Positions 17,298 through 26,068 of a DNA stretch of 64,000 nucleotides are shown piece after piece (position 1 is the stretch's first letter; every line of letters begins with the position of its first letter). The stretch covers positions 3,410,001 through 3,474,000 of the forward strand of contig NZ_CP029642.1 in the NCBI RefSeq assembly GCF_003268655.1, given 5' to 3'. The notes beneath the pieces were generated by a model. It was not told where the DNA came from, ran no database searches, and saw only the letters and a list, made by a program, of their open reading frames with translations. The translations under genes were made by a program, and so were the position numbers. The stretch is from Arthrobacter dokdonellae (lineage in GTDB: Bacteria; Actinomycetota; Actinomycetes; Actinomycetales; Micrococcaceae).

Positions 17298-17478
17298 GTA
17301 TACACATCCTTTGTTGCGGCTCGGATCCCCCTCAACCGCGGGAAGCCTCAACCAAGCATAGTTTCTCCCCCGGGCGATGCCGAAACGGCGGGATCGGGCG
17401 GGGGTCCGGTCCGGATCCGGCGCGGGGTTCCAGGGGGCGGGGCAGGGTCCGGGGCGCGTCCGGCGTCGTACTTCCGGG

Positions 17479-17542
17479 CAGGATGACAATATGGATATTT
17501 GAGGCTGATATATCGGGATCAAATGTCCATCGCGTCATCCTG
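17479..17542. repeat. family B 64-nt palindrome, copy 1
   Basis: The outer arms are CAGGATGAC and GTCATCCTG (perfect, 9 bp). After a 3-nt bubble there are inner arms ATGGATATTTGA and TCAAATGTCCAT, which pair except for one G-U. The loop contains GATATATC. Confidence 0.9.
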
Positions 17543-17709
17543 GGCGGCCGCATCAGGCGTGGGCGGCGGGTCTGGGCGCAAGTCGGGGCGGCAGCACCAG
17601 GCGTGGGCGGCGCGGGGCAGGGGGCGGATCCGGCGTCGTACTTCCGGGCGGGGGTCCGGGTGCGGGGCAGGGGTCGGGTCCGGAGGGGGTTCGGCGTCGA
17701 AATTCCGTG

Positions 17710-17773
17710 CAGGATGACTATTCGGATAATTGATCCCGATATATCGAGATCAAATGTCCATCGCGTCATCCTG
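17710..17773. repeat. family B 64-nt palindrome, copy 2
   Basis: Same outer arms as copy 1 and the same total length of 64 nt. The right inner arm TCAAATGTCCATCGC is identical to copy 1, while the left inner arm has diverged (TCGGATAATTGA). It lies 195 nt before the AbiEi-like start. Confidence 0.9.
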
Positions 17774-17968
17774 GGCGGCGGCGCCCGGCCTGGGCGGCGG
17801 CACCCGGCGGCGACGGCGACACCCGGCGACGGCGGCGGCACCCAGCCTGGGCGGCGGCAGCCGGCGAGTACTGCGGCTGCTTCCTCCACAAGTCCAGCGG
17901 CGACCTGCCTGTCCACAATTGGCAGGAACAGGCCGGCGGACGCCACGCAGCCGGAGAATCATGAACGC

Positions 17969-18949
17969 ATGACCATGCTTGAATTGCCTCCGTTCATCAC
18001 TGCCCCGAGCAAGTTCATGAACGAGCACGCCAGCCGGCAACTTTCAAAGCGCGCTGACGCCGGCGAACTGGTCCGGATCCGGCAGGGACTTTACCTGCCG
18101 GCTGAGGTTTGGACCGCACTGAAGCCGTGGGAGCAGCACCGCATGAAGGTCCAGGCCGTGCACGAGCTGGCCGTGGTTCCGCCCGTGTTCGCGAGGGAAT
18201 CCGCGGCAGAGGTCATGGGTCTGCCCGTGGTCGGTGTTCCACGGGACGTCCAGACACTCGTCCCGGCGGGCACTCCCGGGGGTCAAAGCAGACACGGCGT
18301 ACGGAGGATCATGGCCGTCGCAGGAGACCCTGAACCGTGGACCATGTTCGGGCTACAGGTGACTCGGCCGGTGGAGACGGCGCGAGATCTGGCCGTTCAT
18401 TTGTCCCTCGAGCGGTCCTTGCCGGCCATGGACAAGCTGCTTCAGCGCAAGGCGCTGCCCGGCTCTCCCATCAACACCAACTTGGTGTTCGACGAAGAGG
18501 ACGTCCGCGCATCTGCTGCCAGGCTGCCCTCGATGGCCAAACAGCGTCGCGTCCTGCGGGTGCTTGATGTTGCGGATGGCGGCGCGCAGTCCGCCGGGGA
18601 GTCGCGGAGCAGGGCGATCATGATCCTGAATGGATTCCCCAGGCCCGAGCTGCAGAGGCCCTTCCATGATGACCGGGGACTGATTGGTTATCCGGACTTC
18701 GACTGGGAGGAATTCAAGATCCTCGGCGAATTTGACGGCCTGGAAAAGTACTCTGCCCAGCGCTATCTCAAGGGAAGGACGCCGTCCGCGGTGGTCGTTG
18801 AGGAGAAAAAGCGGGAGGACCGCCTGCGAGCGCTGGGCTACACCGTGGTGCGCTGGATCTGGGACGACCTCAGGGACCCGCGCGTGCTTGTCGCCAAGCT
18901 GCACCGGGCGGGGCTGCCCTCCAATGCGGGGCGCCGGGCCGGCTCATAG
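17969..18949 (+). CDS. AbiEi-like protein with C-terminal Vsr/DUF559-like nuclease domain, no AbiEii partner
   Basis: A 326-residue protein. The N-terminus resembles the AbiEi antitoxin winged-helix domain (NEHASRQLSKRADAGELVRIRQGLYLPAEVW). The C-terminal ~90 residues look like a Vsr/DUF559 PD-(D/E)XK nuclease: PDFDWEEFKILGEFDG followed by VVEEKKREDRLRALGYTVVRWIWDDL, with candidate catalytic Asp, Glu-x-Asp and Lys residues. This build is common in actinobacteria, where it is annotated as an AbiEi-family antitoxin domain protein. No nucleotidyltransferase toxin (AbiEii) lies next to it, so a classic type IV toxin-antitoxin pair is absent; a stand-alone defence or DNA-repair role is possible. 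The ATG at 17969 follows GGAG and fits the domain. Palindromes B2 and B3 stand on both sides. Confidence 0.82.
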   Translation: MTMLELPPFITAPSKFMNEHASRQLSKRADAGELVRIRQGLYLPAEVWTALKPWEQHRMKVQAVHELAVVPPVFARESAAEVMGLPVVGVPRDVQTLVPAGTPGGQSRHGVRRIMAVAGDPEPWTMFGLQVTRPVETARDLAVHLSLERSLPAMDKLLQRKALPGSPINTNLVFDEEDVRASAARLPSMAKQRRVLRVLDVADGGAQSAGESRSRAIMILNGFPRPELQRPFHDDRGLIGYPDFDWEEFKILGEFDGLEKYSAQRYLKGRTPSAVVVEEKKREDRLRALGYTVVRWIWDDLRDPRVLVAKLHRAGLPSNAGRRAGS

Positions 18950-18954
18950 GTGTG

Positions 18955-19018
18955 CAGGATGACGCGATGGATAATTGAGGTCGATAAATCGGGATCAATA
19001 ATCCATATCGTCATCCTG
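18955..19018. repeat. family B 64-nt palindrome, copy 3
   Basis: Outer arms CAGGATGAC/GTCATCCTG; inner arms ATGGATAATTGA/TCAATAATCCAT (11 of 12 pair). It starts 5 nt after the AbiEi-like stop and is again exactly 64 nt. Confidence 0.9.
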
Positions 19019-19029
19019 GGCCTGTCGGA

Positions 19030-19127
19030 GCCGGGTTTCAGTGCTTGAAGTCTTCCCACATGGCCGCGTAGGCGATGTCGGGGCCGGGTTTCAGTGCTCG
19101 AAGGCTTCCCACATGGCCGCGTAGGCG
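19030..19127. repeat. tandem duplication of the ABC exporter's 3' end
   Basis: 19030-19074 repeats 19083-19127 with two mismatches (period 53 nt). The second copy contains the real stop codon of the exporter; the first copy reads on the minus strand as a near-identical C-terminus (...AYAAMWEDFKH-stop) downstream of it. Confidence 0.85.
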
Positions 19128-22100
19128 CCCCGGCGGGCCATCAGTTCGTCGTGGGTGCCCATCTCGGCGATCCGGCCGTGGGCCAGCACCACGATCCTGT
19201 CGGCCGCCCGCGCCGTTTGCAGCCGGTGCGCGATGACCACCGTGGTGCGGCCCTGGGCCAGCCGGTGCATGGCCGCGGTGACTTTGGCCTCCGTGGCGAG
19301 GTCCAGGTTGGAGGTGGCCTCGTCCAGCAGCAGGATGGCGGGATCCACCAGTTCGGCGCGGGCAAGGGCAATGAGCTGGCGCTGCCCGGCGGACAGCGAG
19401 CGCCCGCGTTCGGCAAGCTCGTGCCGGTAGCCGCCGTCGAGCCCGGCGATGAAGTCATGGGCGCCCACCGCCCGCGCGGCCGCCTCCACGGCCCCGTCGC
19501 CGGCCTCCGGGCGGCCATAGGCGATGTTGTCCCGGACGGTGCCCGTGAACAGGAACGCCTCCTGCGGCACGTAGCCGAGCCGGTGCCGGTACCCTGCCAG
19601 GTCCAGCCGGCGAAGCGCCGTGCCGTCGACGCACACGCTGCCGGACTGGGGATCGTAAAAGCGCAGCAGCAGCTTCATCACCGTGGACTTCCCGGCCCCG
19701 GTCTCCCCGACGAGGGCCACGGTTTCGCCCGGCGCAATCCGCAGGTCCATGCCGCGGATGGCTTCCGGCGGCTTGACGTACCCGGCATAGTCCGGGCGGA
19801 GGCTGCGGGGATCGGCGGGCCCCCGCAGCTCCGCGCCGGCGCGCGGCGGCGGGACGGGGTAGCTGAAGTGGACGCCGTTCAGAGACAGCGCTCCGGCGAT
19901 GTCCACGGATGCACCCGGTCCGCGCACCCCCACAGCCCCCACACCCACGGGCCGCACACCCACAGGCCCCACACCGACGGGCCGCACGGGCCCCACACCC
20001 ACAGGCCCCACACCCACAGGCCCCACACCCACAGGCCGCACGGGCTGCACGCCCACAGGCTCCGGGTCGTTGGGCGTCAGGGTCTCCAACTTCATCAGCT
20101 CGGCGATCCGCAGGACGGACACCCGCGTCTGCTGCCAGGCGTCAAACACCTGCGAGAGCTGCTGGATGGGCGAAAAGAACATGTTGATGTACAGCAGGAA
20201 CGCGATCAGGGCGCCGGTGGTCAGCGCCCCGGCCACCACCATGTTCGATCCCACGCCAAGCACAATGGCGTCGGCCACGGCGGAGAGGAACGCCACGAAC
20301 GGGAAGTACACCGCCACGAGCCGCTGCGCCGCCACCCTCGACGAAAGGTACCGCCGTCCCAGCGCCCGGAACCTCGTGCCGGTTGCGTCCTCGTGGACGA
20401 ATGCCTGCGATTCCCGCACGCCGGACAGGCTTTCCTGGAAGTCGGCATTCACCACGGCGATGCGCTCCCGCGACTGGTCGTACAGCCTGCCCGCACGGCG
20501 CCGGAACATGACGGTGGCGATGGCCAGCGGGACCACCACGGCAAACACGCACAGGGCCAGTTCGGCGTTGAAGATGACCAGCGCCGTGCCCACTCCGGCA
20601 AACGTCACGAAGGCCACCAGCGCCGAGAGCAGCCCGTTTTGGATCAGCGACTCAAACTGGTCCACGTCGGTGGTCATCCGGGTCATGATCCGCCCGGCCA
20701 TCTCCCGCTCGTAGTAATCCAGCGAGAGCCGCTGCAGCTGCGCCCAGATCCGCAGCCGGAGCGAGAGCATGATCCGCTGGGCCGTGCGCCCGGTGACGAA
20801 CGTTTCGCCAATTTCAATGAACAGGTCCGCCAGGGTCGCGGCCAGGTAGATGCCCGACGCCGCCAGCAGGACCGCCACCGCGCCCCGGCTGACGCCCTGG
20901 TCGATCCCGGTGCGCACCAGCACGGGCCCCACCAGGGAGGCGACGGCGTCGAGCACCACCAGCAGCAGGCCCAGCAGCAGCGGCCGGCGGAACTCGCCCA
21001 TGAGCCGCCACAGGCTGAACCGCGGATCCGGCCGGGTTTCCCGCGCCAGGTCCACCGCGGCGGCGTCCTTGACCGGGCGCAGCGCCGCCACGCGCTCCAG
21101 CAGCTCCGGCGTGGGTGCCAGGCTCCGGCGCCAGCCGCCTCCCCCGCCGCGACCCAGCCCGCCGCCCAGGCTCGGCGCGCCGATCGAGGGTCCGGCGCCG
21201 GCCAGTGCCTTCGCCCGGTGGGCGCCCCAGGCCGCCGCCGTGACTCCGTGTTTTTCGGGCACGACGCCGGCCGGGTCGCCGTGCCCTTCCGTCTCGAGCT
21301 CGGCCAGGCCGCTCAGCAGCGTGCGGTACAGCGCGCTGGACGTTTGCAGTTCGTCGTGCGTGCCGGCCGCGGCAATGCGGCCGCCGTCGAACACCACGAT
21401 GCGGTCGGCCAGATGCAGGGAGGAGAGCCGGTGCGCCACCAGCAGCACCGTCATGCCCGCCGTGGATTCGCGCAGGCCGGCGTGGATGGCCTCCTCGGTG
21501 CGGGAATCGACGGCGCTCGTGGCGTCGTCCAGGATCAGGATCCGCGGCCCGGACACCAGGGCGCGGGCCAGAGCGATGCGCTGGCGCTGCCCGCCCGAGA
21601 GAACCAGCCCGCGCTCGCCGACCATGGTGTCATAGCCGGCGGGCAGGCCCTGAATGAAGTCATGTGCCTGGCAGATCCGGGCCGCGGCCTCGATTTGCGC
21701 GTCGGTGGCGTCGGGTCGCCCAAAAGAGATGTTGGCGCGGACGGTGTCGGAGAAGAGGAAGCTTTCCTCAAAGACGGTGCCGATCCGGCGGCGCAGCGAA
21801 TGCAGCGTCAGCCCGCGGACGTCGTGCCCGTCCACCAGCACCTGCCCGGCGGCCGGGTCGTAAAAGCGCGGGACCAGCAGCGTCGCCGTCGACTTTCCGC
21901 TGCCGCTGGCACCCACCAGGGCCACCCGCTCCCCCGGCGCCACGCTTAAGGTGACGCCGTCCAGCACGGGGCGGGAGCCGGCGTCGTACGTGAAGCGCAC
22001 GTTGCGGAACTCAATGGCGCCGCGCAGGTCCGGCACGCGCAGCGCGGACGGCGCGTCGGTGATGGTGGGCTTGAGGTCCAGGAGCTGGAAGATCCGCTCC

Positions 22101-23098
22101 ACGCCGGCGCGCGCCTGCTGGCCGATGGTCAGCAGGCCGGCCAGCTGGCGGGCGGGCGCCATGAGCTGGGCCACGTAGGTGGAAAACGCCAGAAACGTGC
22201 CCAGCGTGATCTGGTGGTGCAGGACCATGAAGCCGCCGGCCGCCAGCACTGCCACCTGCCCCAGCGACGGGACGGCCTGCAGCAGCGGCTGGTAGCGGGC
22301 CTGCAGCCGGGTGGCCCGCATCTGGGATCCGTACAGGGTGCCGGCGGCGCGCGCCATCCGGCCGATCTCATGCCGCTCCTGGCCGAAGGCCTTGACCACC
22401 CGCACCCCGTTGACGGCCTCGTCGACGATCTGCGCGACGTCGCCCTCCCGCTGCTGGGCGTCCCACGTCGCCGGGAAGATCCGCCAGCGCATCCGGTAGG
22501 AAACCGCCAGCAGCGCCGGCGCCATGACCAGGCTGATGATGGCCAGCAGGGGCGAGAGGTACAGCATGACCGCCATGGACAGCAGCAGCATCAGCACGTT
22601 TCCGCTCATCATCGGCAGGAACGCGAGCAGGCCCTGGACCAGCGCCGTGTCCGAGTTGGCGCGGGCCACGAGCTGGCCGGTGGGCATGGTGTCCAGGTGG
22701 GCGGCGTCCATCGACTGGAGGTGCGACTGCATGTCGTTGCGGAGGTCGTACTGCACGTTCAGGGCCACGCGGCCGCCCCGGTACCGGCGCAGGTAGGAGA
22801 AGCCGAACGTCGCCGCCGCGAGCGCGATCAGCAGCACCAGCCACGGCAGCAGCGGCGAGCTCCGGGTGAGGATCACGTTGTCCACGATCTGCCGGGTCAC
22901 CAGCGGCACCACCGTCTGGCACGCGCTGCCCACCACGGCCGCGGAGACCGCCAGCGCCATGTCCAGCTTGTGCCGGAGCAGATAGCCCCAGAGCCGGCGG
23001 ATCCAGCCCGGCGCGGCCGTCCGGCCTGTCGCCTGCCAGGCCCTGTCCCGGTGTTCGACGCCGTCACCCTGCGTGCCGCGGTCCCTCACCTGGGTCAC
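19091..23098 (-). CDS. full-size ABC exporter, two fused TMD-NBD halves with asymmetric ATP sites
   Basis: A 1335-residue multidrug/lipid-type exporter in which two half-transporters are joined. Half 1: membrane domain about 30-330, then an NBD with Walker A GASGSGKST, signature LSGGQRQRIALARAL and Walker B ILILDDATSAVD. Half 2: membrane domain about 700-1000, a low-complexity VGVGPVGVGPVRPV linker, then an NBD with Walker A GETGAGKST, signature LSAGQRQLIALARAE and Walker B ILLLDEATSNLD. The first site has Asp where the catalytic Glu is expected and the second is canonical, the asymmetry known from heterodimeric exporters. The start is GTG at 23098, overlapping the MarR stop by four bases (GTGA), so the two are coexpressed and the MarR protein probably controls it. 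The substrate is unknown. Confidence 0.92.
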   Translation of the reverse strand: MTQVRDRGTQGDGVEHRDRAWQATGRTAAPGWIRRLWGYLLRHKLDMALAVSAAVVGSACQTVVPLVTRQIVDNVILTRSSPLLPWLVLLIALAAATFGFSYLRRYRGGRVALNVQYDLRNDMQSHLQSMDAAHLDTMPTGQLVARANSDTALVQGLLAFLPMMSGNVLMLLLSMAVMLYLSPLLAIISLVMAPALLAVSYRMRWRIFPATWDAQQREGDVAQIVDEAVNGVRVVKAFGQERHEIGRMARAAGTLYGSQMRATRLQARYQPLLQAVPSLGQVAVLAAGGFMVLHHQITLGTFLAFSTYVAQLMAPARQLAGLLTIGQQARAGVERIFQLLDLKPTITDAPSALRVPDLRGAIEFRNVRFTYDAGSRPVLDGVTLSVAPGERVALVGASGSGKSTATLLVPRFYDPAAGQVLVDGHDVRGLTLHSLRRRIGTVFEESFLFSDTVRANISFGRPDATDAQIEAAARICQAHDFIQGLPAGYDTMVGERGLVLSGGQRQRIALARALVSGPRILILDDATSAVDSRTEEAIHAGLRESTAGMTVLLVAHRLSSLHLADRIVVFDGGRIAAAGTHDELQTSSALYRTLLSGLAELETEGHGDPAGVVPEKHGVTAAAWGAHRAKALAGAGPSIGAPSLGGGLGRGGGGGWRRSLAPTPELLERVAALRPVKDAAAVDLARETRPDPRFSLWRLMGEFRRPLLLGLLLVVLDAVASLVGPVLVRTGIDQGVSRGAVAVLLAASGIYLAATLADLFIEIGETFVTGRTAQRIMLSLRLRIWAQLQRLSLDYYEREMAGRIMTRMTTDVDQFESLIQNGLLSALVAFVTFAGVGTALVIFNAELALCVFAVVVPLAIATVMFRRRAGRLYDQSRERIAVVNADFQESLSGVRESQAFVHEDATGTRFRALGRRYLSSRVAAQRLVAVYFPFVAFLSAVADAIVLGVGSNMVVAGALTTGALIAFLLYINMFFSPIQQLSQVFDAWQQTRVSVLRIAELMKLETLTPNDPEPVGVQPVRPVGVGPVGVGPVGVGPVRPVGVGPVGVRPVGVGAVGVRGPGASVDIAGALSLNGVHFSYPVPPPRAGAELRGPADPRSLRPDYAGYVKPPEAIRGMDLRIAPGETVALVGETGAGKSTVMKLLLRFYDPQSGSVCVDGTALRRLDLAGYRHRLGYVPQEAFLFTGTVRDNIAYGRPEAGDGAVEAAARAVGAHDFIAGLDGGYRHELAERGRSLSAGQRQLIALARAELVDPAILLLDEATSNLDLATEAKVTAAMHRLAQGRTTVVIAHRLQTARAADRIVVLAHGRIAEMGTHDELMARRGAYAAMWEAFEH

Positions 23099-23556
23099 GG
23101 CGCCGCCACCCCGCGCGCCTTTTTATGTTCGGCGTAGACCAGGCTGACGGCGTCGTTGAGCAGGCCCATCGTGTCCATCAGGTGTTCCGGTTCGCCGGTC
23201 GCTTCGGCAATTGCGCGCAGTTCGGCGGCCATGGCGGCGTCGGCCCGCGCGAGCGCCGCCCAGCCGTCATCGGTCAGTTGCAGGCCCGCCGCGCGCTGGT
23301 CCCCCGCGACGTCGACGCGGACGAGGAAGCCGCGTTCGGCAAGGGCAGCGACGGCGGCGCTGACGGCGGGGCGGCCCAGGGCCAGCCGGGCGGCGACGCG
23401 GGAGGCAATCTCCTCGCCGGCGGACACTGCCGCCAGGACCCGGTAGTGCGGCAGGCTCAGCTCCTCGAGGGAGCGTTCCAAAAGCCGCGACACGCGCACC
23501 ACCGCCCGGACCGCCGCGATCGCGGGATCGGTTCTGAATTCTCGGGTTTCCGCCAC
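23095..23556 (-). CDS. MarR-family regulator of the ABC exporter
   Basis: A winged-helix repressor of about 153 residues. After an N-terminal helix (IAAVRAVVRVSRLLERSLEEL) come LPHYRVLAAVSAGEEIASRVAARLALGRPAVSAAVAALAERGFLVR (recognition helix region) and the wing VDVAGDQRAAGLQLTDDGWAAL, as in MarR proteins. The frame extends to 23658 with an ATG at 23586, but that ATG lies inside a candidate operator. The GTG at 23556 sits 6 nt after a TACGCT box and is preferred (leaderless). The gene shares GTGA with the exporter start, so it likely responds to a compound that the exporter removes. Confidence 0.82.
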   Translation of the reverse strand: MAETREFRTDPAIAAVRAVVRVSRLLERSLEELSLPHYRVLAAVSAGEEIASRVAARLALGRPAVSAAVAALAERGFLVRVDVAGDQRAAGLQLTDDGWAALARADAAMAAELRAIAEATGEPEHLMDTMGLLNDAVSLVYAEHKKARGVAAP

Positions 23557-23576
23557 CCATCCAGCGTAGACACATT

Positions 23577-23591
23577 GTTCGGGCATCGAAC
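23577..23591. promoter_or_regulatory. candidate MarR operator
   Basis: GTTCGGGCATCGAAC is an inverted repeat with 5-bp arms and a 5-nt spacer. It lies just upstream of the TACGCT box (23563-23568, minus strand) in the MarR promoter, where a repressor would block RNA polymerase. Confidence 0.4.
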
Positions 23592-23744
23592 CATTATTTT
23601 GGCTGTGAATTTGCCGCGAAGCGGGCCGGGGGGGACCGGGGTCGGTTCGACGGTGCACATAATGCGGGCTGGGCGCCGGTCAGCCCGCAGGAGCTGCGCC
23701 ACCGATTCCGTCTCCGGCAGCCGTTCAGCCCCTGACGGGAAATC

Positions 23745-24344
23745 CTAGCTTTTGGCGGGCAGCGTGGTCGGCTTGAACGACGGGCGGGTGGCCTCGAACG
23801 CGGTGATCGCCGGCTCGTCGCGCAGGGTCAAACCGATGTCGTCGAGTCCTTCGAGCAGGCGCCAGCGGGTGTAGTCGTCGATCTGGAACGGCGCCACGAC
23901 GGTGCCGGCGGTGACCATCTTGGCTTCCAGGTCCACCGTGACCTGCGTGCCCGGGGCGTGTTCGAGGACCTTCCAGATCAGCTCGATGTCGTCCTGTGCC
24001 ACTTCGGCGGCCACCAGGCCCTGCTTGCCGGAGTTGCCGCGGAAGATGTCCGCGAAACGGGAGGACAGCACCGCCTTGAAGCCGTAGTCCTTCAGCGCCC
24101 AGACGGCGTGCTCGCGGGAGGAGCCGGTCCCAAAATCCGCTCCGGCCACCAGCACGGAACCGGCATTGAACGGCTCCTGGTTGAGGATGAACTCCGGGTT
24201 CTTGCGCCAGCTCGCGAACAGGGCGTCCTCGAAGCCGGTGCGCGTGATCCGCTTGAGGTAGACGGCGGGGATGATCTGGTCCGTGTCGACGTTGCTCTGC
24301 CGCAGCGGAACGCCGATGCCGGTGTGGGTGGAGAACTTTTCCAT
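23745..24344 (-). CDS. leuD: 3-isopropylmalate dehydratase small subunit
   Basis: Small (swivel) subunit of isopropylmalate isomerase in leucine biosynthesis. The 199-residue protein shows the family's [30 protein letters not shown] start, the [17 protein letters not shown] motif (substrate-recognition loop) and the [14 protein letters not shown] segment. The ATG at 24344 is preceded by AAGGAG. It starts 11 nt after the leuC stop and must act as a heterodimer with LeuC. Confidence 0.97.
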   Translation of the reverse strand: MEKFSTHTGIGVPLRQSNVDTDQIIPAVYLKRITRTGFEDALFASWRKNPEFILNQEPFNAGSVLVAGADFGTGSSREHAVWALKDYGFKAVLSSRFADIFRGNSGKQGLVAAEVAQDDIELIWKVLEHAPGTQVTVDLEAKMVTAGTVVAPFQIDDYTRWRLLEGLDDIGLTLRDEPAITAFEATRPSFKPTTLPAKS

Positions 24345-24355
24345 GGGTGGGCTCC

Positions 24356-25912
24356 TTACGCTACGTTGCTTGCGGACTGGGTCTGGCCGGGCGCGGCCAC
24401 CTGATGGGCGGGGGCGGCCAGCGGTTCCAGGTCCGACGGCGAACTGAGGGTCCCTCGGACGGCGGTGGCGGCTGCCACGACCGGGGAGACGAGGTGGGTG
24501 CGCCCGCCCTTGCCCTGCCGGCCCTCGAAGTTGCGGTTGGACGTGGACGCGCAGCGCTCGCCCGGTTCCAGCTGGTCCGGGTTCATGCCCAGGCACATGG
24601 AGCAGCCGGCGAAGCGCCATTCCGCGCCGAAGTCCAGGAACACCTGGTCCAGGCCCTCGGCTTCGGCTTCCAGGCGGACGCGGGCGGAGCCGGGAACCAC
24701 CATCATGCGGATGTTGGGGTCCTTTTCACGGCCGCGGATGATGTCCGCCGCGGCGCGCAGGTCCTCGATGCGGGAGTTGGTGCAGGAGCCCAGGAACACG
24801 GTGTCGACGCGGATGTCCTTCATGGGCGTCCCGGCCTCGAGGTCCATGTAGGCCAGCGCGCGCTCGGCGGCCGCCTTGGCGTTGTCGTCGCCGAAGGACT
24901 CAGGCGAGGGAACGGCGTCGTTCAGGGAAACGCCCTGGCCCGGGTTCGTGCCCCAGGTGACAAACGGTTCCAGCGTGTTGGCGTCCAGGAACACCTCGGC
25001 GTCGAACTCGGCGTCGTCCTCGGTGGCCAGCGACTTCCAGTAATCGACGGCGGCATCCCACTCGGCGCCAACGGGAGCGTGCGGGCGGCCCTGAAGGAAG
25101 TCGAAGGTGGTCTGGTCCGGGGCGATCATGCCGGCGCGGGCGCCCGCCTCGATGGACATGTTGCAGATGGTCATGCGGGCGTCCATGGACAGGGCGCGGA
25201 TGGCGGAGCCGCGGTATTCCAGGACGTAGCCCTGGCCGCCGCCGGTGCCGATCTTGGCGATGATGGCCAGGATGATGTCCTTGGAGCTGACGCCGGGACG
25301 CAACGTGCCCTCGACGTTGACGGCCATGGTCTTGAACGGCTTCAGCGGCAGGGTCTGGGTGGCCATGACATGCTCCACCTCGGAGGTGCCGATGCCGAAC
25401 GCGAGCGCGCCGACCGCTCCGTGCGTGGAGGTGTGCGAATCGCCGCAGACCACCGTCATGCCGGGCTGGGTCAGGCCCAGCTGGGGGCCCACCACGTGGA
25501 CGATCCCTTGTTCGGCGTCGCCCAGGGAGTGCAGCCGGACGCCGAATTCCTTGCAGTTGTTGCGCAGCGTCTGGATCTGCGTGCGGCTGGTGAGGTCCGC
25601 GATCGGCTTGTCGATGGCCAGAGTGGGGGTGTTGTGGTCCTCGGTGGCGATGGTCAGGTCCGGGCGGCGCAGCGGGCGGCCGGCCAGGCGCAGCCCCTCG
25701 AAGGCCTGCGGGGAGGTGACCTCGTGGACGAGGTGGAGATCGATGTAGAGGAGGTCGGGCTGGGCGGCGTCGCCGTTGCCCTCGCCCTGCTTGACCACGT
25801 GGTCGCGCCAAACTTTTTCGGCCAGCGTCTTCGCTGCCCTGCGCGGGGCCGTCGCGGAAACCGCAGGCACCTGTGCTTGGTCCTGTGCGTCGGGTGTGGT
25901 TGCCTCGGTCAC
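24356..25912 (-). CDS. leuC: 3-isopropylmalate dehydratase large subunit
   Basis: Aconitase-family catalytic subunit that isomerises 2- to 3-isopropylmalate with a [4Fe-4S] cluster. It carries [21 protein letters not shown], the cluster cysteines in [13 protein letters not shown] and [11 protein letters not shown], and [10 protein letters not shown]. The 518-residue frame has an N-terminal Ala/Thr-rich tail of about 25 residues ([19 protein letters not shown]) before the conserved [13 protein letters not shown]. That tail is longer than usual but the ATG at 25912 has an AGGGAG site. It is divergent from the IclR regulator, with a candidate operator between them. Confidence 0.97.
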   Translation of the reverse strand: MTEATTPDAQDQAQVPAVSATAPRRAAKTLAEKVWRDHVVKQGEGNGDAAQPDLLYIDLHLVHEVTSPQAFEGLRLAGRPLRRPDLTIATEDHNTPTLAIDKPIADLTSRTQIQTLRNNCKEFGVRLHSLGDAEQGIVHVVGPQLGLTQPGMTVVCGDSHTSTHGAVGALAFGIGTSEVEHVMATQTLPLKPFKTMAVNVEGTLRPGVSSKDIILAIIAKIGTGGGQGYVLEYRGSAIRALSMDARMTICNMSIEAGARAGMIAPDQTTFDFLQGRPHAPVGAEWDAAVDYWKSLATEDDAEFDAEVFLDANTLEPFVTWGTNPGQGVSLNDAVPSPESFGDDNAKAAAERALAYMDLEAGTPMKDIRVDTVFLGSCTNSRIEDLRAAADIIRGREKDPNIRMMVVPGSARVRLEAEAEGLDQVFLDFGAEWRFAGCSMCLGMNPDQLEPGERCASTSNRNFEGRQGKGGRTHLVSPVVAAATAVRGTLSSPSDLEPLAAPAHQVAAPGQTQSASNVA

Positions 25913-26038
25913 GGCCAGCTCCCTTCATCGATGGAGCCCGCCCGGGCCGTGGAATTGGCGACACGGACGGAGCTCGGTGGTTTGTATGTCTCCACTGTTC
26001 CAGCGTTGATGGCGCTGATGCCAGCCCGTCGATTTGCA

Positions 26039-26053
26039 TCTCACATAATGAGA
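26039..26053. promoter_or_regulatory. candidate LtbR/NdgR operator in the leuC-iclR intergenic region
   Basis: TCTCACATAATGAGA is an inverted repeat (TCTCA-N5-TGAGA) 15 nt before the IclR start. Read in the leuC direction it is TCTCATTATGTGAGA, which matches 12 of 15 bases of a box just upstream of leuB (46909-46923). Confidence 0.6.
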
Positions 26054-26068
26054 CGTCAATATCATTAC

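Larger units (their letters stand above)
17298..17968. repeat. 671-nt gene-free region with degenerate duplications and two 64-nt palindromes
   Basis: There is no believable gene. The stretch is a patchwork of GGGGTCCGG-, GGCGTCGTACTTCCGGGC- and GGGCGGCGGC-like words. The block before palindrome B1 (17400-17478) is repeated in weaker form before B2 (17628-17709), giving an overall period of 231 nt. It also holds the 5' flank of the AbiEi-like gene. Confidence 0.7.

Noticed and set aside
17483..17968. N-terminal extension of the AbiEi-like protein back to 17483
   Set aside because: The translation passes through palindromes B1 and B2 and duplicated low-complexity DNA; the ATG at 17969 with GGAG fits the domain start.
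19094..21949. A 951-codon plus-strand open frame opposite the ABC exporter
   Set aside because: It is antisense to an intact exporter with all ATPase motifs; no recognisable domain.
23586..23658. Upstream start codons for the MarR gene
   Set aside because: They would place coding sequence over the candidate operator and -35 region, and the residues do not resemble MarR proteins.
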